Below, one piece after another: positions 46,707 through 54,990 of a DNA stretch of 64,000 nt (its first letter is position 1; every line of letters starts with the position of its first letter). The notes under the pieces are model-generated. The model made no database searches, was not told the origin of the DNA, and saw only the letters and a program-made list of their open reading frames with translations. Origin of the DNA: CALCMJ01 sp964475415 (lineage in GTDB: Bacteria; Bacteroidota; Bacteroidia; Chitinophagales; Saprospiraceae); the NCBI GenBank assembly GCA_964475415.1, contig CAYYWZ010000003.1, positions 1-64,000 on the forward strand. The letters are read 5' to 3'. Both the position numbers and the translations under genes were made by a program.

Positions 46707-46742
46707 CTATAATAATCTGTTTTTTATAGCTAGGCATTTTAA
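46697..46742. terminator. Terminator that includes the stop codon of the preceding gene
   Basis: AAATGCCTAGCTATA (46697-46711) pairs perfectly with TATAGCTAGGCATTT (46725-46739) around a 13-base loop, followed by T. The stop TAG of the isoprenoid-synthase-like gene (46704-46706) is in the left arm. It can also serve the ferritin gene from the other side. Confidence 0.88.
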
Positions 46743-46779
46743 ATCGCCAGTGTATAGTTCTGACTGATAATATAATTAA

Positions 46780-47289
46780 TTATTCTTCACCACCTTCGAC
46801 AGTAACCATAAGGATATCTCTGTCAAACAAATAAAGTCCTCCCTTATCATCACCGATAAGTTCTAGTTTGTCATTAAGTGTTCTCGCTAGTGCTTCTTCT
46901 TCTATCTGCTCTGCAACGTACCACTGCAAGAAATTGTGTGTTGCATAATCTTTTTCACTTAGTGCTATATCCACTAGATTGTTGATGCTTTGAGAAACCA
47001 TTATTTCATGGCTGAGTAGATCCTTGAAAGCATGCTTGATAGACGGGAAAGTTTTATTAGGTTGCTCAAAAGCCGGTATTACAGCGAACCCTCCTCTGTC
47101 GTTGATAAAGTGTATTAGTTTGAGCATGTGCATACGTTCTTCCTCACTTTGTCTGTAGAAGAAAGATGTTATATTATCGATTCCTGGCTGTATCTCAGAC
47201 CATGAAGCCATAGCCAAATAAACTTGAGAAGATTGTCCTTCTATTTTCACCTGATTATTAAGCGCTTCTTGAATAGTTTTTGATAGCAT
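46780..47289 (-). CDS. ftnA: Ferritin
   Basis: A 169-residue iron-storage protein that forms a 24-subunit shell. Ferroxidase residues are present: E17, E51 and H54 in SEEERMHML, and later E and Q positions around HEIMVSQSI and QWYVAEQIEEE. There is no haem-binding Met typical of bacterioferritin, so it is the non-haem form. Length is normal. It is monocistronic and ends at a shared hairpin. Confidence 0.94.
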   Translation of the reverse strand: MLSKTIQEALNNQVKIEGQSSQVYLAMASWSEIQPGIDNITSFFYRQSEEERMHMLKLIHFINDRGGFAVIPAFEQPNKTFPSIKHAFKDLLSHEIMVSQSINNLVDIALSEKDYATHNFLQWYVAEQIEEEALARTLNDKLELIGDDKGGLYLFDRDILMVTVEGGEE

Positions 47290-47516
47290 TTTACTTTATT
47301 TTAAATTGTTTTATATGTAAATGTAACAAGATATTAGTTGGTAGTGTTCATATGATCTTCTAAGAATGAATCTAAATTACTTTCTGAAGAAGTAGTTACT
47401 AAGAGTAGATGTTCTTTTACTTATAATAGACATTAACTATAACATTTTCACTATTGTAAGATGTAATTGCTAGTATAAATTATACGAAGCGAATTAAGGA
47501 GGAAGAGAATTAATTA

Positions 47517-48689
47517 TTAGCTCATAAAACTTATGATCACGAAGGCAATAATTGTACTTACTATGCCGTACATAAAAAAGTTATAGCACCATCTCAGGTA
47601 GACATATTTTTTGCCAAGGGATTTACCTAGAAAAAATAAATCTCTAGTGATCGAGTTATCTAAAATTTCATTATCTGCAACGACTTGTTGCATCCCTTTC
47701 TCATAGGAAGAGAAATCCATCTTGTAATAGTTACCAAAGAAAAATAAATTTGACTTCTTATTGTTGATCATTTCCATTGTAGTTGTTCCTGACATGTCGA
47801 TAGGTCTAGTGGATAAGGTTGCAAATATCATAGATATTACACTTACAATTGCAAGTATAATTGTAGGTATAATCAAGGTAGGATTAGTATCAAATCTTGC
47901 GACTAACATCGGTAAAGCTACTGTTATGATTATGGCATTAACACTGAGCATAATATTAGCTTTATTGTCTGCTATTGCGCTTAGATCTATGTGATTTCTT
48001 AGAGCTGTTTTGAGCTGAGTCTGTGCACTTTTACTTGATCCTATAGTTAGCATTTTATTTCCTTTTTTCTTCTTCTTTTTCTGTATCTTTTTATTCTTAC
48101 TTTCGTAATCCTTTATAACAAGTTTGGCAAGATTTTCTGATTTCCCTTTTTGAAATAATTTTTTTCCTTCTTCTGAACAGTAACTATGAAAGTTAAAGAA
48201 AGAAATATTTTCTTGAAGCCAGGATTTTTCATCTATCTCCCCCGCAGAAAGTTTGTTTTTTTCTTTTCTTAATTGCTCGGCGATCATATGGTAGTTAGCA
48301 TGGGCAAGGCCACTAAGATCAGCATCTCTAATCAGCGTACATAATCGTTCATCACCGATCCAGTCCATTTTAGTGGCTAATATACATTTAGCAACTTTTT
48401 CAATATTAGTTTTTTCGTAAGATTCTTTTGTCAAAAATTTTCTTGCAATTTCTACACTATATTGTTCGTGATTATCTGCACCTTCTGCAAATCCTGTATC
48501 ATGGAAATAAGCCGCGATAATTAAAATTTCTCTTTCCTTATCAGTTAGCTTAGCTTCTTCAGAAAGACTTTTTGCAGATTGTACTACCCTTAGAGTATGT
48601 TCATAATTATGATAAGGATATTCTTTGAATATTTCTTTTCCAAAAATAGATTTTACATGTAAGTCTACTGCTTTTATTATTTCACTCAT
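47517..48689 (-). CDS. HD-domain phosphohydrolase fused to a Pycsar-effector-type transmembrane domain
   Basis: A 390-residue protein. Residues about 20-130 are an HD phosphohydrolase domain: H31 in YHNYEHTLRV, H63-D64 in YFHDTGF, and D122/D124 in RDADLSGL. Residues about 195-212 are a Lys-rich linker. Residues about 230-390 are the PycTM-type domain: ALRNHIDLSAIADNKANIMLS followed by a helix pair, FATLSTRP and a last helix at the C-terminus. In Pycsar systems this membrane domain is the effector triggered by cyclic UMP or CMP, made by a separate cyclase. Here no cyclase is adjacent; instead the gene follows the GAF-like gene by 11 bases. HD could degrade a nucleotide signal. Confidence 0.85.
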   Translation of the reverse strand: MSEIIKAVDLHVKSIFGKEIFKEYPYHNYEHTLRVVQSAKSLSEEAKLTDKEREILIIAAYFHDTGFAEGADNHEQYSVEIARKFLTKESYEKTNIEKVAKCILATKMDWIGDERLCTLIRDADLSGLAHANYHMIAEQLRKEKNKLSAGEIDEKSWLQENISFFNFHSYCSEEGKKLFQKGKSENLAKLVIKDYESKNKKIQKKKKKKGNKMLTIGSSKSAQTQLKTALRNHIDLSAIADNKANIMLSVNAIIITVALPMLVARFDTNPTLIIPTIILAIVSVISMIFATLSTRPIDMSGTTTMEMINNKKSNLFFFGNYYKMDFSSYEKGMQQVVADNEILDNSITRDLFFLGKSLGKKYVYLRWCYNFFMYGIVSTIIAFVIISFMS

Positions 48690-48700
48690 GGAGATTACAA

Positions 48701-51070
48701 TTATATAACAGTTACTCTGAGCGCTTTAAGACCTTCTGCGCCCTGCATTTTTTCTAATTCTAGATCTTCGTATTTTTCTTCGACATAGCCTTTATCTATA
48801 AGATAGTTGATATAATCTATATACTCATGTTTGTCATTATTGTCTAGATATACTATAGCGACTTTTCCTGCTACTGTTATCCTTTCATTGGTGCCTTTAA
48901 TTACAGCCTTGTCGATTCTTTTTTTCAATATTTCATAACGAACATTATATGATCCATCGACATCGAACTTCTTTTCATCCAAGCGGAATCTTATAGAAAG
49001 AGAGTGGCCATATACGAAAATAAGTTCTGCTGTCTCTAGTCCTATTTCTAACTCTGGCTGAAGTTTTTTCACCAATCTTGTTATTTCACATGTATTTACA
49101 AGCTGCCATAATCTGAAATTTTGCAGGTCATAGTTTTGGAATTGTCGATCTTTGAGCAGAGATTGACCTACGTACATATTGTATTCTACTCCATCAGTTT
49201 TGTATTTCTCAAAATAGTGCGGTAGATATTTTTGGAGTTTCTTTTCTTCTCTATCAAGGAATTTAGAAACAGAGGTTCTTATTTTTACAACACTATTCTC
49301 AAAAGATCTCCTCTTTGTATATACTATACCTAATTTTGGATCTAGATGATTAAGATACTTCTTGTATATGCCAGGGTGGAGATCAGTATATCTCTCATAG
49401 AGACCTGCTAACATAGGGTGTATCTCACTTGCAAGGAAGTTTACTATAGATGTCTCATCAATAGCTACAAAATTATCATTAATCTTATTAAGCGTGCTTT
49501 CTATTTTTGCTTTGTAAGCATCTAGTACAAATAGTGTATCCTTCCTTAGCCACTTTTTTATCACCTCTAGTAGCATTGTAAGATTTTCTTGTAAATCTTC
49601 TTTTATCAGAGAATTCCTAATAGTACTTGAACTTACAATATCCGACTGAGCATATAAAGGATGAACATTTTGAAAAATTATAGGATCTATACTCTTATCT
49701 ATACCTTTGCTTTCTGAAATGTGATAAGCTAGTGCTACTTTTTGGAACTTCCATTCTACACTAGGATGTATAGAAGTAAAATTTTGTTGGATAATATTAG
49801 AAACGGAATTCTGTATGCTTTTCAGAAAGTAATCATATCCAGTTTCTATAATACTAAAAATTTCGCTTAACCTAATAATTGTCATTGCATTGAAAACATT
49901 AGGTTCCTTAGATGCAATGCCAAATATACCCGAAACTTCTTTTTTGTTCAGCGCCACGGGATGTAAAATTATACTGCGATATCCTTTTTTCTCAAGAATT
50001 TGCTCGCCTCTAGATTTTTCTTCAATTTGATGTAAATCTGCAATATATTCAGGATTTTTTTTCACCATAATTTTATAGAAAATCCCGCCTTTATCTTCAG
50101 GGTTTTTAATATAATCTAGGTCACTTATATTTGTTTTCCCGGTAAGACTATATTTAGCATTTTCTTGGATTTCTTCAAAGTCTAAAATCATATTACCACA
50201 TACTAGATCTTCTAGCTGCAAGTAGCTTTTGAGATATTTACTTAAAGTCTCTAAAAAATTATTTTCATCTAGATATGAATTTTCCTGTGAGATCCAATGC
50301 TTAAGCTGAGTTAGAACTTCTATCTGAGTAATATCGTTAAGTGTTCCTATAGTGAATCCACTGAAGGTAAACTGATTTAGAGGAAGTAGTTTGGTCCAGA
50401 GATCATCATCGTCGTAATGATGTATTAGATGATTAATTTCTAACTGCGATAGTTGAGGTAATTCCCCTGTAACATTTACATCTACAAAGTCAAAATTCAT
50501 GATAGTTTGGAAATGTTTCTCTATACCTTTATCCACATGGGTTAGTGTTAGAATTTCATTAGTGTTGAAAGAAAGATTCTGATTGTAAAACTTGTTTAGT
50601 ATAAAAATAGATGCATCTCTCGTCGCGAAATTTTTATAGCTAAGTAATTTGTCAGGATCTAATTTTATCTTCCATTCATTATCTGAGACCACGTTTGCTA
50701 GTGTAGGGGTCTTAACTACCATTTCCTTCTTAAATGGTGCAGCAATAAAACTTAACTGATTCTCAAAAAGCATTGAAGGTACTACCAGATTAACTATAGT
50801 TTTGAAATGACTATTTTCCTGCAGCTCATCTGCTTTTATCTTTCCTTCTTCTATTACTTTATTATATTTTTCTATTACAGGGAGTAGGGCTGATTTCGTT
50901 TCTGTGCAAGCATTACACATTTGGGCTTTAAGTACTTTTATATAGCGAGTAAAATTGAGCTGTGATTGGATTCCCTCCACTGCAACGTTGAGAAACTGTA
51001 CAACCTCTTCGATGGAAGCGTATTCTCTTTCGAGTATATTAGTTATTGGTTCCTTTGCTATCTTTCCCAT
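48701..51070 (-). CDS. Large GAF-like sensor protein, partner of the HD-PycTM gene
   Basis: A 789-residue soluble protein with no signal peptide. A GAF-like core is at about residues 260-410 (YRSIILHPVALNKKEVSGIFGIASKEPNVFN near 360). The N-terminal quarter is helical and has a Cys pair (CNACTET). The C-terminal third (QLVNTCEITRLVKKLQPELEIGL, SLSIRFRLDEKKFDVDGSY) is conserved-looking but I cannot name it. No kinase, cyclase or helix-turn-helix motif was seen. It is the first of two genes, 11 bases before HD-PycTM, so it probably senses or controls that protein. The GAF call is moderate. Confidence 0.65.
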   Translation of the reverse strand: MGKIAKEPITNILEREYASIEEVVQFLNVAVEGIQSQLNFTRYIKVLKAQMCNACTETKSALLPVIEKYNKVIEEGKIKADELQENSHFKTIVNLVVPSMLFENQLSFIAAPFKKEMVVKTPTLANVVSDNEWKIKLDPDKLLSYKNFATRDASIFILNKFYNQNLSFNTNEILTLTHVDKGIEKHFQTIMNFDFVDVNVTGELPQLSQLEINHLIHHYDDDDLWTKLLPLNQFTFSGFTIGTLNDITQIEVLTQLKHWISQENSYLDENNFLETLSKYLKSYLQLEDLVCGNMILDFEEIQENAKYSLTGKTNISDLDYIKNPEDKGGIFYKIMVKKNPEYIADLHQIEEKSRGEQILEKKGYRSIILHPVALNKKEVSGIFGIASKEPNVFNAMTIIRLSEIFSIIETGYDYFLKSIQNSVSNIIQQNFTSIHPSVEWKFQKVALAYHISESKGIDKSIDPIIFQNVHPLYAQSDIVSSSTIRNSLIKEDLQENLTMLLEVIKKWLRKDTLFVLDAYKAKIESTLNKINDNFVAIDETSIVNFLASEIHPMLAGLYERYTDLHPGIYKKYLNHLDPKLGIVYTKRRSFENSVVKIRTSVSKFLDREEKKLQKYLPHYFEKYKTDGVEYNMYVGQSLLKDRQFQNYDLQNFRLWQLVNTCEITRLVKKLQPELEIGLETAELIFVYGHSLSIRFRLDEKKFDVDGSYNVRYEILKKRIDKAVIKGTNERITVAGKVAIVYLDNNDKHEYIDYINYLIDKGYVEEKYEDLELEKMQGAEGLKALRVTVI

Positions 51071-51414
51071 GATATTATACTTAACTTATGTATATGTCAA
51101 AATTAGTACCAATCATAACACCTTATTTGACATAGTTCTATATATTATCTAAAATACTTAGAATAAAGCAAGTACTGAAATAAAAAATAATTTTAAATCG
51201 AAATACTGTCTTGAAGAGCGTTGTTAGCTGCCTTAATACCTAGAAATCGGAATATTTTAGCTTTTTGTGGAGCTTAAAATTAGATATGTTAAGGAATACT
51301 AGCTATAAGTAGCTAGAAATAAAAAGGGGGAAGGGCCATCTGTAATTCGCTTACGAGCAAAAAAAAAGATGCTCTCACTAAGTGGAGCATCTTTTTTTAT
51401 ATAACTCTTACAAT
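51071..51414. other. Intergenic region between the GAF operon and the small lipoprotein
   Basis: No gene. The left part must contain the promoter of the GAF operon, not clearly visible. A poly-purine stretch (AAAAAGGGGGAAGGG) is at 51321-51335. The right end has the shared terminator below. Confidence 0.45.
51361..51397. terminator. Terminator of the small lipoprotein gene
   Basis: AAAAAAAGATGCTC (51361-51374) pairs with GAGCATCTTTTTT (51385-51397), with A- and T-tracts on each side so it can work both ways. It ends 17 bases before the stop codon of the minus-strand gene. Confidence 0.87.
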
Positions 51415-51618
51415 TTAGTTACAATCAAATCCTAATGCTTCTTGTGCCGTGATTGCTGTAGAAAAAACAGTACCTGCGCCGATTCCTTCACCTTCACAAA
51501 TTTCTACATCATCCGCTCCGTCCATAGTACAAGTTTGGCAATTTGGTTCATCATCTCCACCACATGAAGCAAGTGAAAACGCGAAGAAAGCCGCTAAAAC
51601 GATCATTAAATTTTTCAT
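51415..51618 (-). CDS. Small Cys-rich lipoprotein
   Basis: A 67-residue lipoprotein: MKNLMIVLAAFFAFSLASC with lipobox LASC, then GGDDEPNCQTCTMDGADDVEICEGEG and a C-terminal Cys. After the lipid Cys there are four cysteines (CQTC, C in EIC, C at the end) that could make two disulfides. Similar short lipoproteins are common in Bacteroidota and uncharacterised. Upstream on the minus strand TACCTTTA resembles a -7 box. Own terminator; monocistronic. Confidence 0.8.
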   Translation of the reverse strand: MKNLMIVLAAFFAFSLASCGGDDEPNCQTCTMDGADDVEICEGEGIGAGTVFSTAITAQEALGFDCN

Positions 51619-52040
51619 AGTTTGTTGTTTAAATTTTTTACAATATGAAATAAAGGTATGAAATCCTTCTAATTAGGCGTGAAAAAAAGTATTAATATTT
51701 ATGCTTTGCTGCCCTGTGACATGATTTTAAGAATAATTGGCTAAAATAGTTTGAAGGCTATCTATAAGTATATTCTAAAAACCATATAATTTACAGAACA
51801 ATCTATCGTTTTTTTACATATCAGGTCTCAATTAACCTATTTTTAAGCATTTTAAGCACCTTGAGACTATAGGTACTGACTTTTTTACTTTTATTTTAAT
51901 AATTTGTACTTGCTCAGGCAACCATTTGGCAAATGAGCGTACTATATACATGAAGAAACACTAAAAGCCTTAAGATTAACGTGATCATTGGCTTTTACTT
52001 TCTCATACTATTTACTAACTATTCATTATAAATTAAAAAC
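51619..52040. other. 420-bp AT-rich divergent intergenic region
   Basis: No gene or repeat is supported. It holds the divergent promoters of the small lipoprotein and the LVIVD lipoprotein, but no complete -33/-7 pair was found. Confidence 0.5.
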
Positions 52041-53312
52041 ATGAAAAAAATAATCGTTTTAGCTTTAGCAGTATGCTTTTTCTTTTTCCAGGCCTGTGAG
52101 TCTGACTTAGGGACAGTAACGGTAACTTATACAGAGGCAACTGCAATTTACGGTAACCTAGATGACATTTACAATACAGAACTAAATACTACAGCTGAAG
52201 CAATAGGTAATCCAGGCAAGATCTATATCGCTGAAGATTTCATCTTGATAGGTGAAGAAGAAAAAGGAATACACGTAATAGATAATACGGATTCCTCTAA
52301 TCCGCAGAATGTTAGTTTCATCAATGTTCCAGGAAATAGAGAATTCTTTGTTAATGGTGATTTCTTATATGCAGAAAGTTACTACGACGTTGTAAAAATA
52401 GATATTTCTGATCCTAAGAATGCGGTAATATCTGATAGAGCAAATTTTGTTGTTCCATTAGAATATACAAATGAAGCGGGAGAATCATTATTAGGTTTCT
52501 CTTTTGAGGAAGTAACAAAGGAACTAGATTCTAAGTCTGATTTTTATCAGGATGTTCTAGATAATCAGTTTGTGTATTATGATTATGCACAACAGATTAT
52601 TCCAGCATCAGCAATACCATCTTCTTTTGCAGGTAATAGTGCAGCTAGCTCAGGGACTGTTAATAGAATTACCTATACTAAAGAACATGTATACATACTA
52701 GGAAGTTCTACACTTAATATTATCAGAGACACACCGGGTACTTTCGAAAAAGTAGATGCTCCTAATTCACTTTTCTGGGGTAATGATAAAGAAACAATAT
52801 TCCCATATGGTGATAACCTATTCGTAGGATCTAGAACTTCTATGGATATATATGACATAACGAATGCGGAAGATCCTCAGCAGGTATATAGATTTGACCA
52901 TGCAACATCTTGTGATCCAGTACTTCCATGCGAAGAAGTTGCTTATGTAACGCTTAGAACAGCTGACTTCTCTCCTTGTCCTGGAAATATCAATGCACTG
53001 GTAGTTGTCGATATAGAAAACCTAAATGCACCATTCCAAGTTGATGAAATACAAATGAAAAGTCCTTTCGGTATGACAGTTTCTAATGATAAGTTGTATG
53101 TAGGTGAAGGAGAAAACGGACTTAAGATTTTTGATGTAACAGATAAGAAATCACCACAATTATTGAAGTGGGTAGAAGATATACAGGCATATGATGTATT
53201 ACCACATCCAACTAGAACTGATCTTATATTAATAGCTGGACCGAATGGACTAGGCCAGTATGAGATAGACGAAAATGATACAATTACGCTGGAAAGTACA
53301 ATCCAGTATTAG
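52041..53312 (+). CDS. LVIVD-repeat lipoprotein
   Basis: A 423-residue lipoprotein (lipobox FFFFQAC). The mature part is a beta-propeller-like array of LVIVD-type repeats: ILIGEEEKGIHVIDNTDSSNPQNVS, LYAESYYDVVKIDISDPKN, TSMDIYDITNAEDPQQV, LYVGEGENGLKIFDVTDKKSPQLL. Such repeats are found in surface proteins and need no catalysis. It is followed at once (one base between stop and next start) by the barrel-like gene, so the two form an operon and may be partners. Confidence 0.88.
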   Translation: MKKIIVLALAVCFFFFQACESDLGTVTVTYTEATAIYGNLDDIYNTELNTTAEAIGNPGKIYIAEDFILIGEEEKGIHVIDNTDSSNPQNVSFINVPGNREFFVNGDFLYAESYYDVVKIDISDPKNAVISDRANFVVPLEYTNEAGESLLGFSFEEVTKELDSKSDFYQDVLDNQFVYYDYAQQIIPASAIPSSFAGNSAASSGTVNRITYTKEHVYILGSSTLNIIRDTPGTFEKVDAPNSLFWGNDKETIFPYGDNLFVGSRTSMDIYDITNAEDPQQVYRFDHATSCDPVLPCEEVAYVTLRTADFSPCPGNINALVVVDIENLNAPFQVDEIQMKSPFGMTVSNDKLYVGEGENGLKIFDVTDKKSPQLLKWVEDIQAYDVLPHPTRTDLILIAGPNGLGQYEIDENDTITLESTIQY

Positions 53313-53313
53313 A

Positions 53314-54129
53314 ATGAAAAATAATTTGATTGTTATGGTAGTATTGCTTTTCTTAGGCAATACTACCATAGCTCAAAAAAGCAGAAAAAATAGAACAGCT
53401 AGAAAATCTGACACTAGCGAGCGTGTAAAAATTTACATGGAAAATGGTTCTATCTACAATGGAATTTTAATTTCAGAAACTTCAGATTCGATAACGCTAA
53501 GTGCGTTTACAGATAATATTGTGACCATTGCTAGAGATGATGCAGATAGGATCTTAGATGCCGATGAAGCAATAGTATTTCCTGATGGGAAATATCACGA
53601 TACACATGGTTTTTTCTGGGGATTAGCATTTTCTTTGAATCCCTTAACAATTAGTCCTGTTTCAGGAGAAAGTGTTGACGATAGGGTGTTATCTCACTTG
53701 GAGACTTACTATGGTTGGAGGCTTAATAGGAAGTTATCTCTTTCTTCGGGGGTTGCCTTTGAGTTTAATCAAGCAAGGCTTGCTGGATTCAACTTTGATA
53801 CGCAATTCTTCACTATGTATGGGCAAGCTCATTATAATCTTACAGATTCTAAGTTTAGATTATATACCTATGCTAGAGCAGGATATGGTTTTTCAGCACA
53901 GGAGGATTTTTTTATAGATGATCATAGTGATGGACCTCAATTTCAGTTAGGCTTTGGTTTTAAAATTCCATCGAGAAAAAGATCTAAGTTTCATTTTGCA
54001 CTTGGATGGCATTTCCAACAAACAAGTGGATCAGAGTCATTCTTCGACCCTTTTGGGAATGAAGTGCGTACAGAATTTGATCTTATCATCTCTAGACCCA
54101 TCTTGAAGGCTGTCTATGAGTTCAATTGA
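53314..54129 (+). CDS. Secreted or outer-membrane barrel-like protein
   Basis: A 271-residue protein. Start is set at ATG 53314 (MKNNLIVMVVLLFLGNTTIAQ gives a signal peptide); the frame is open 13 codons upstream, inside the preceding gene. Residues about 25-75 look like a small Sm/SH3-like module (VKIYMENGSIYNGILISETSDSITL). The rest has alternating strands (LETYYGWRLNRKLSLSSGVAFEF, KFRLYTYARAGYGFS, FHFALGWHFQQT) and ends VYEFN, as in outer-membrane barrels. A damaged copy of it follows at 54290-54916. Confidence 0.75.
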   Translation: MKNNLIVMVVLLFLGNTTIAQKSRKNRTARKSDTSERVKIYMENGSIYNGILISETSDSITLSAFTDNIVTIARDDADRILDADEAIVFPDGKYHDTHGFFWGLAFSLNPLTISPVSGESVDDRVLSHLETYYGWRLNRKLSLSSGVAFEFNQARLAGFNFDTQFFTMYGQAHYNLTDSKFRLYTYARAGYGFSAQEDFFIDDHSDGPQFQLGFGFKIPSRKRSKFHFALGWHFQQTSGSESFFDPFGNEVRTEFDLIISRPILKAVYEFN

Positions 54130-54289
54130 TATCTGTTTGTCTAATATTGCGTCTCACTGAGGCTATTTGTTAAGTTTATGGATCAGTTGAGACCTATATA
54201 ATCATTAATATAATTTGGTATTTGATAGTTTAGGATGTGTACATCAGGGCTTATACCTTGTGCTTATTTCATCCTAAAAATCTAATACT

Positions 54290-54916
54290 ATAAGAATTTC
54301 AGTAATTAGTTTTTTTATATTTTTCTGTATTCATAATTCTATCTTTTGTCAAGTTTCTGATTATACAATTCAAGGATGATATAGAAAATAGAACTTATTC
54401 TATTGGGGAATTGTAAGAGCTGTAAATCCATTAGACAATCATATCGAAAGCATAATAGGAAGTAGAACTAATTTTCTGAGGCATTTCGAATTATATATTG
54501 GAGAAGAATGACCAATAGATTATCTCTCTCTGGAGGTCTTGCTTTTGAAGATTCAACATTTGAGTTTAAGGAGTTTCGATTGCATACAACTTATCTAAGT
54601 CTACTAGGACAAGCTCAGTATAAGTTCATTGATGCTCTATTTGATCTATATTCTTATCGTCGGTTAGGATATGGATATTCTTATAATGGTGATACTAATA
54701 TTAATAGCCATAAAGATGACCCTAATTTGCAGATCGGCCTAGGAGTGATGTTGTGCCTCTGGTAGAAAAGCAAGAGTTCACTTATCCCTCGGATTTCATC
54801 TAAAACGGACAAGTAAGGAAAAAGATATTAGGGATATAAATGATAATGCAGCAAAGCTCAATTTTAACTTTATTACGAATAGACCAGTATTTAGGGTTGT
54901 CGTAGAATTTAATTAA
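54290..54916 (+). pseudogene. Decayed duplicate of the barrel-like gene
   Basis: The region matches the upstream protein in pieces in different frames: a signal-peptide-like start (ISFFIFFCIHNSIFCQ) whose start codon is ATA, then RHFELYIGE, a shift, TNRLSLSGGLAFED and LSLLGQAQYKFIDALFDLYSYRRLGYGYS, a second shift, and SGRKARVHLSLGFHL ... FNFITNRPVFRVVVEFN ending at 54916. The N-terminal Sm-like part is missing. At least two frameshifts and an internal stop make it non-functional. The 85-residue frame at 54508-54765 is just a piece of it. Confidence 0.8.
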
Positions 54917-54990
54917 AAATGGAATTATTACAGTAGATTTCGATCCTAATTATAGTGAGGTTAGCGTAAAAATTACTACATTAATCATTG

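Noticed and set aside
47517..51070. Standard Pycsar defence operon
   Set aside because: No cyclase motif in the adjacent protein; only the effector-type domain is recognised.
54508..54765. Separate 85-residue gene
   Set aside because: It aligns to the middle of the upstream barrel-like protein and is one piece of a frameshifted duplicate.
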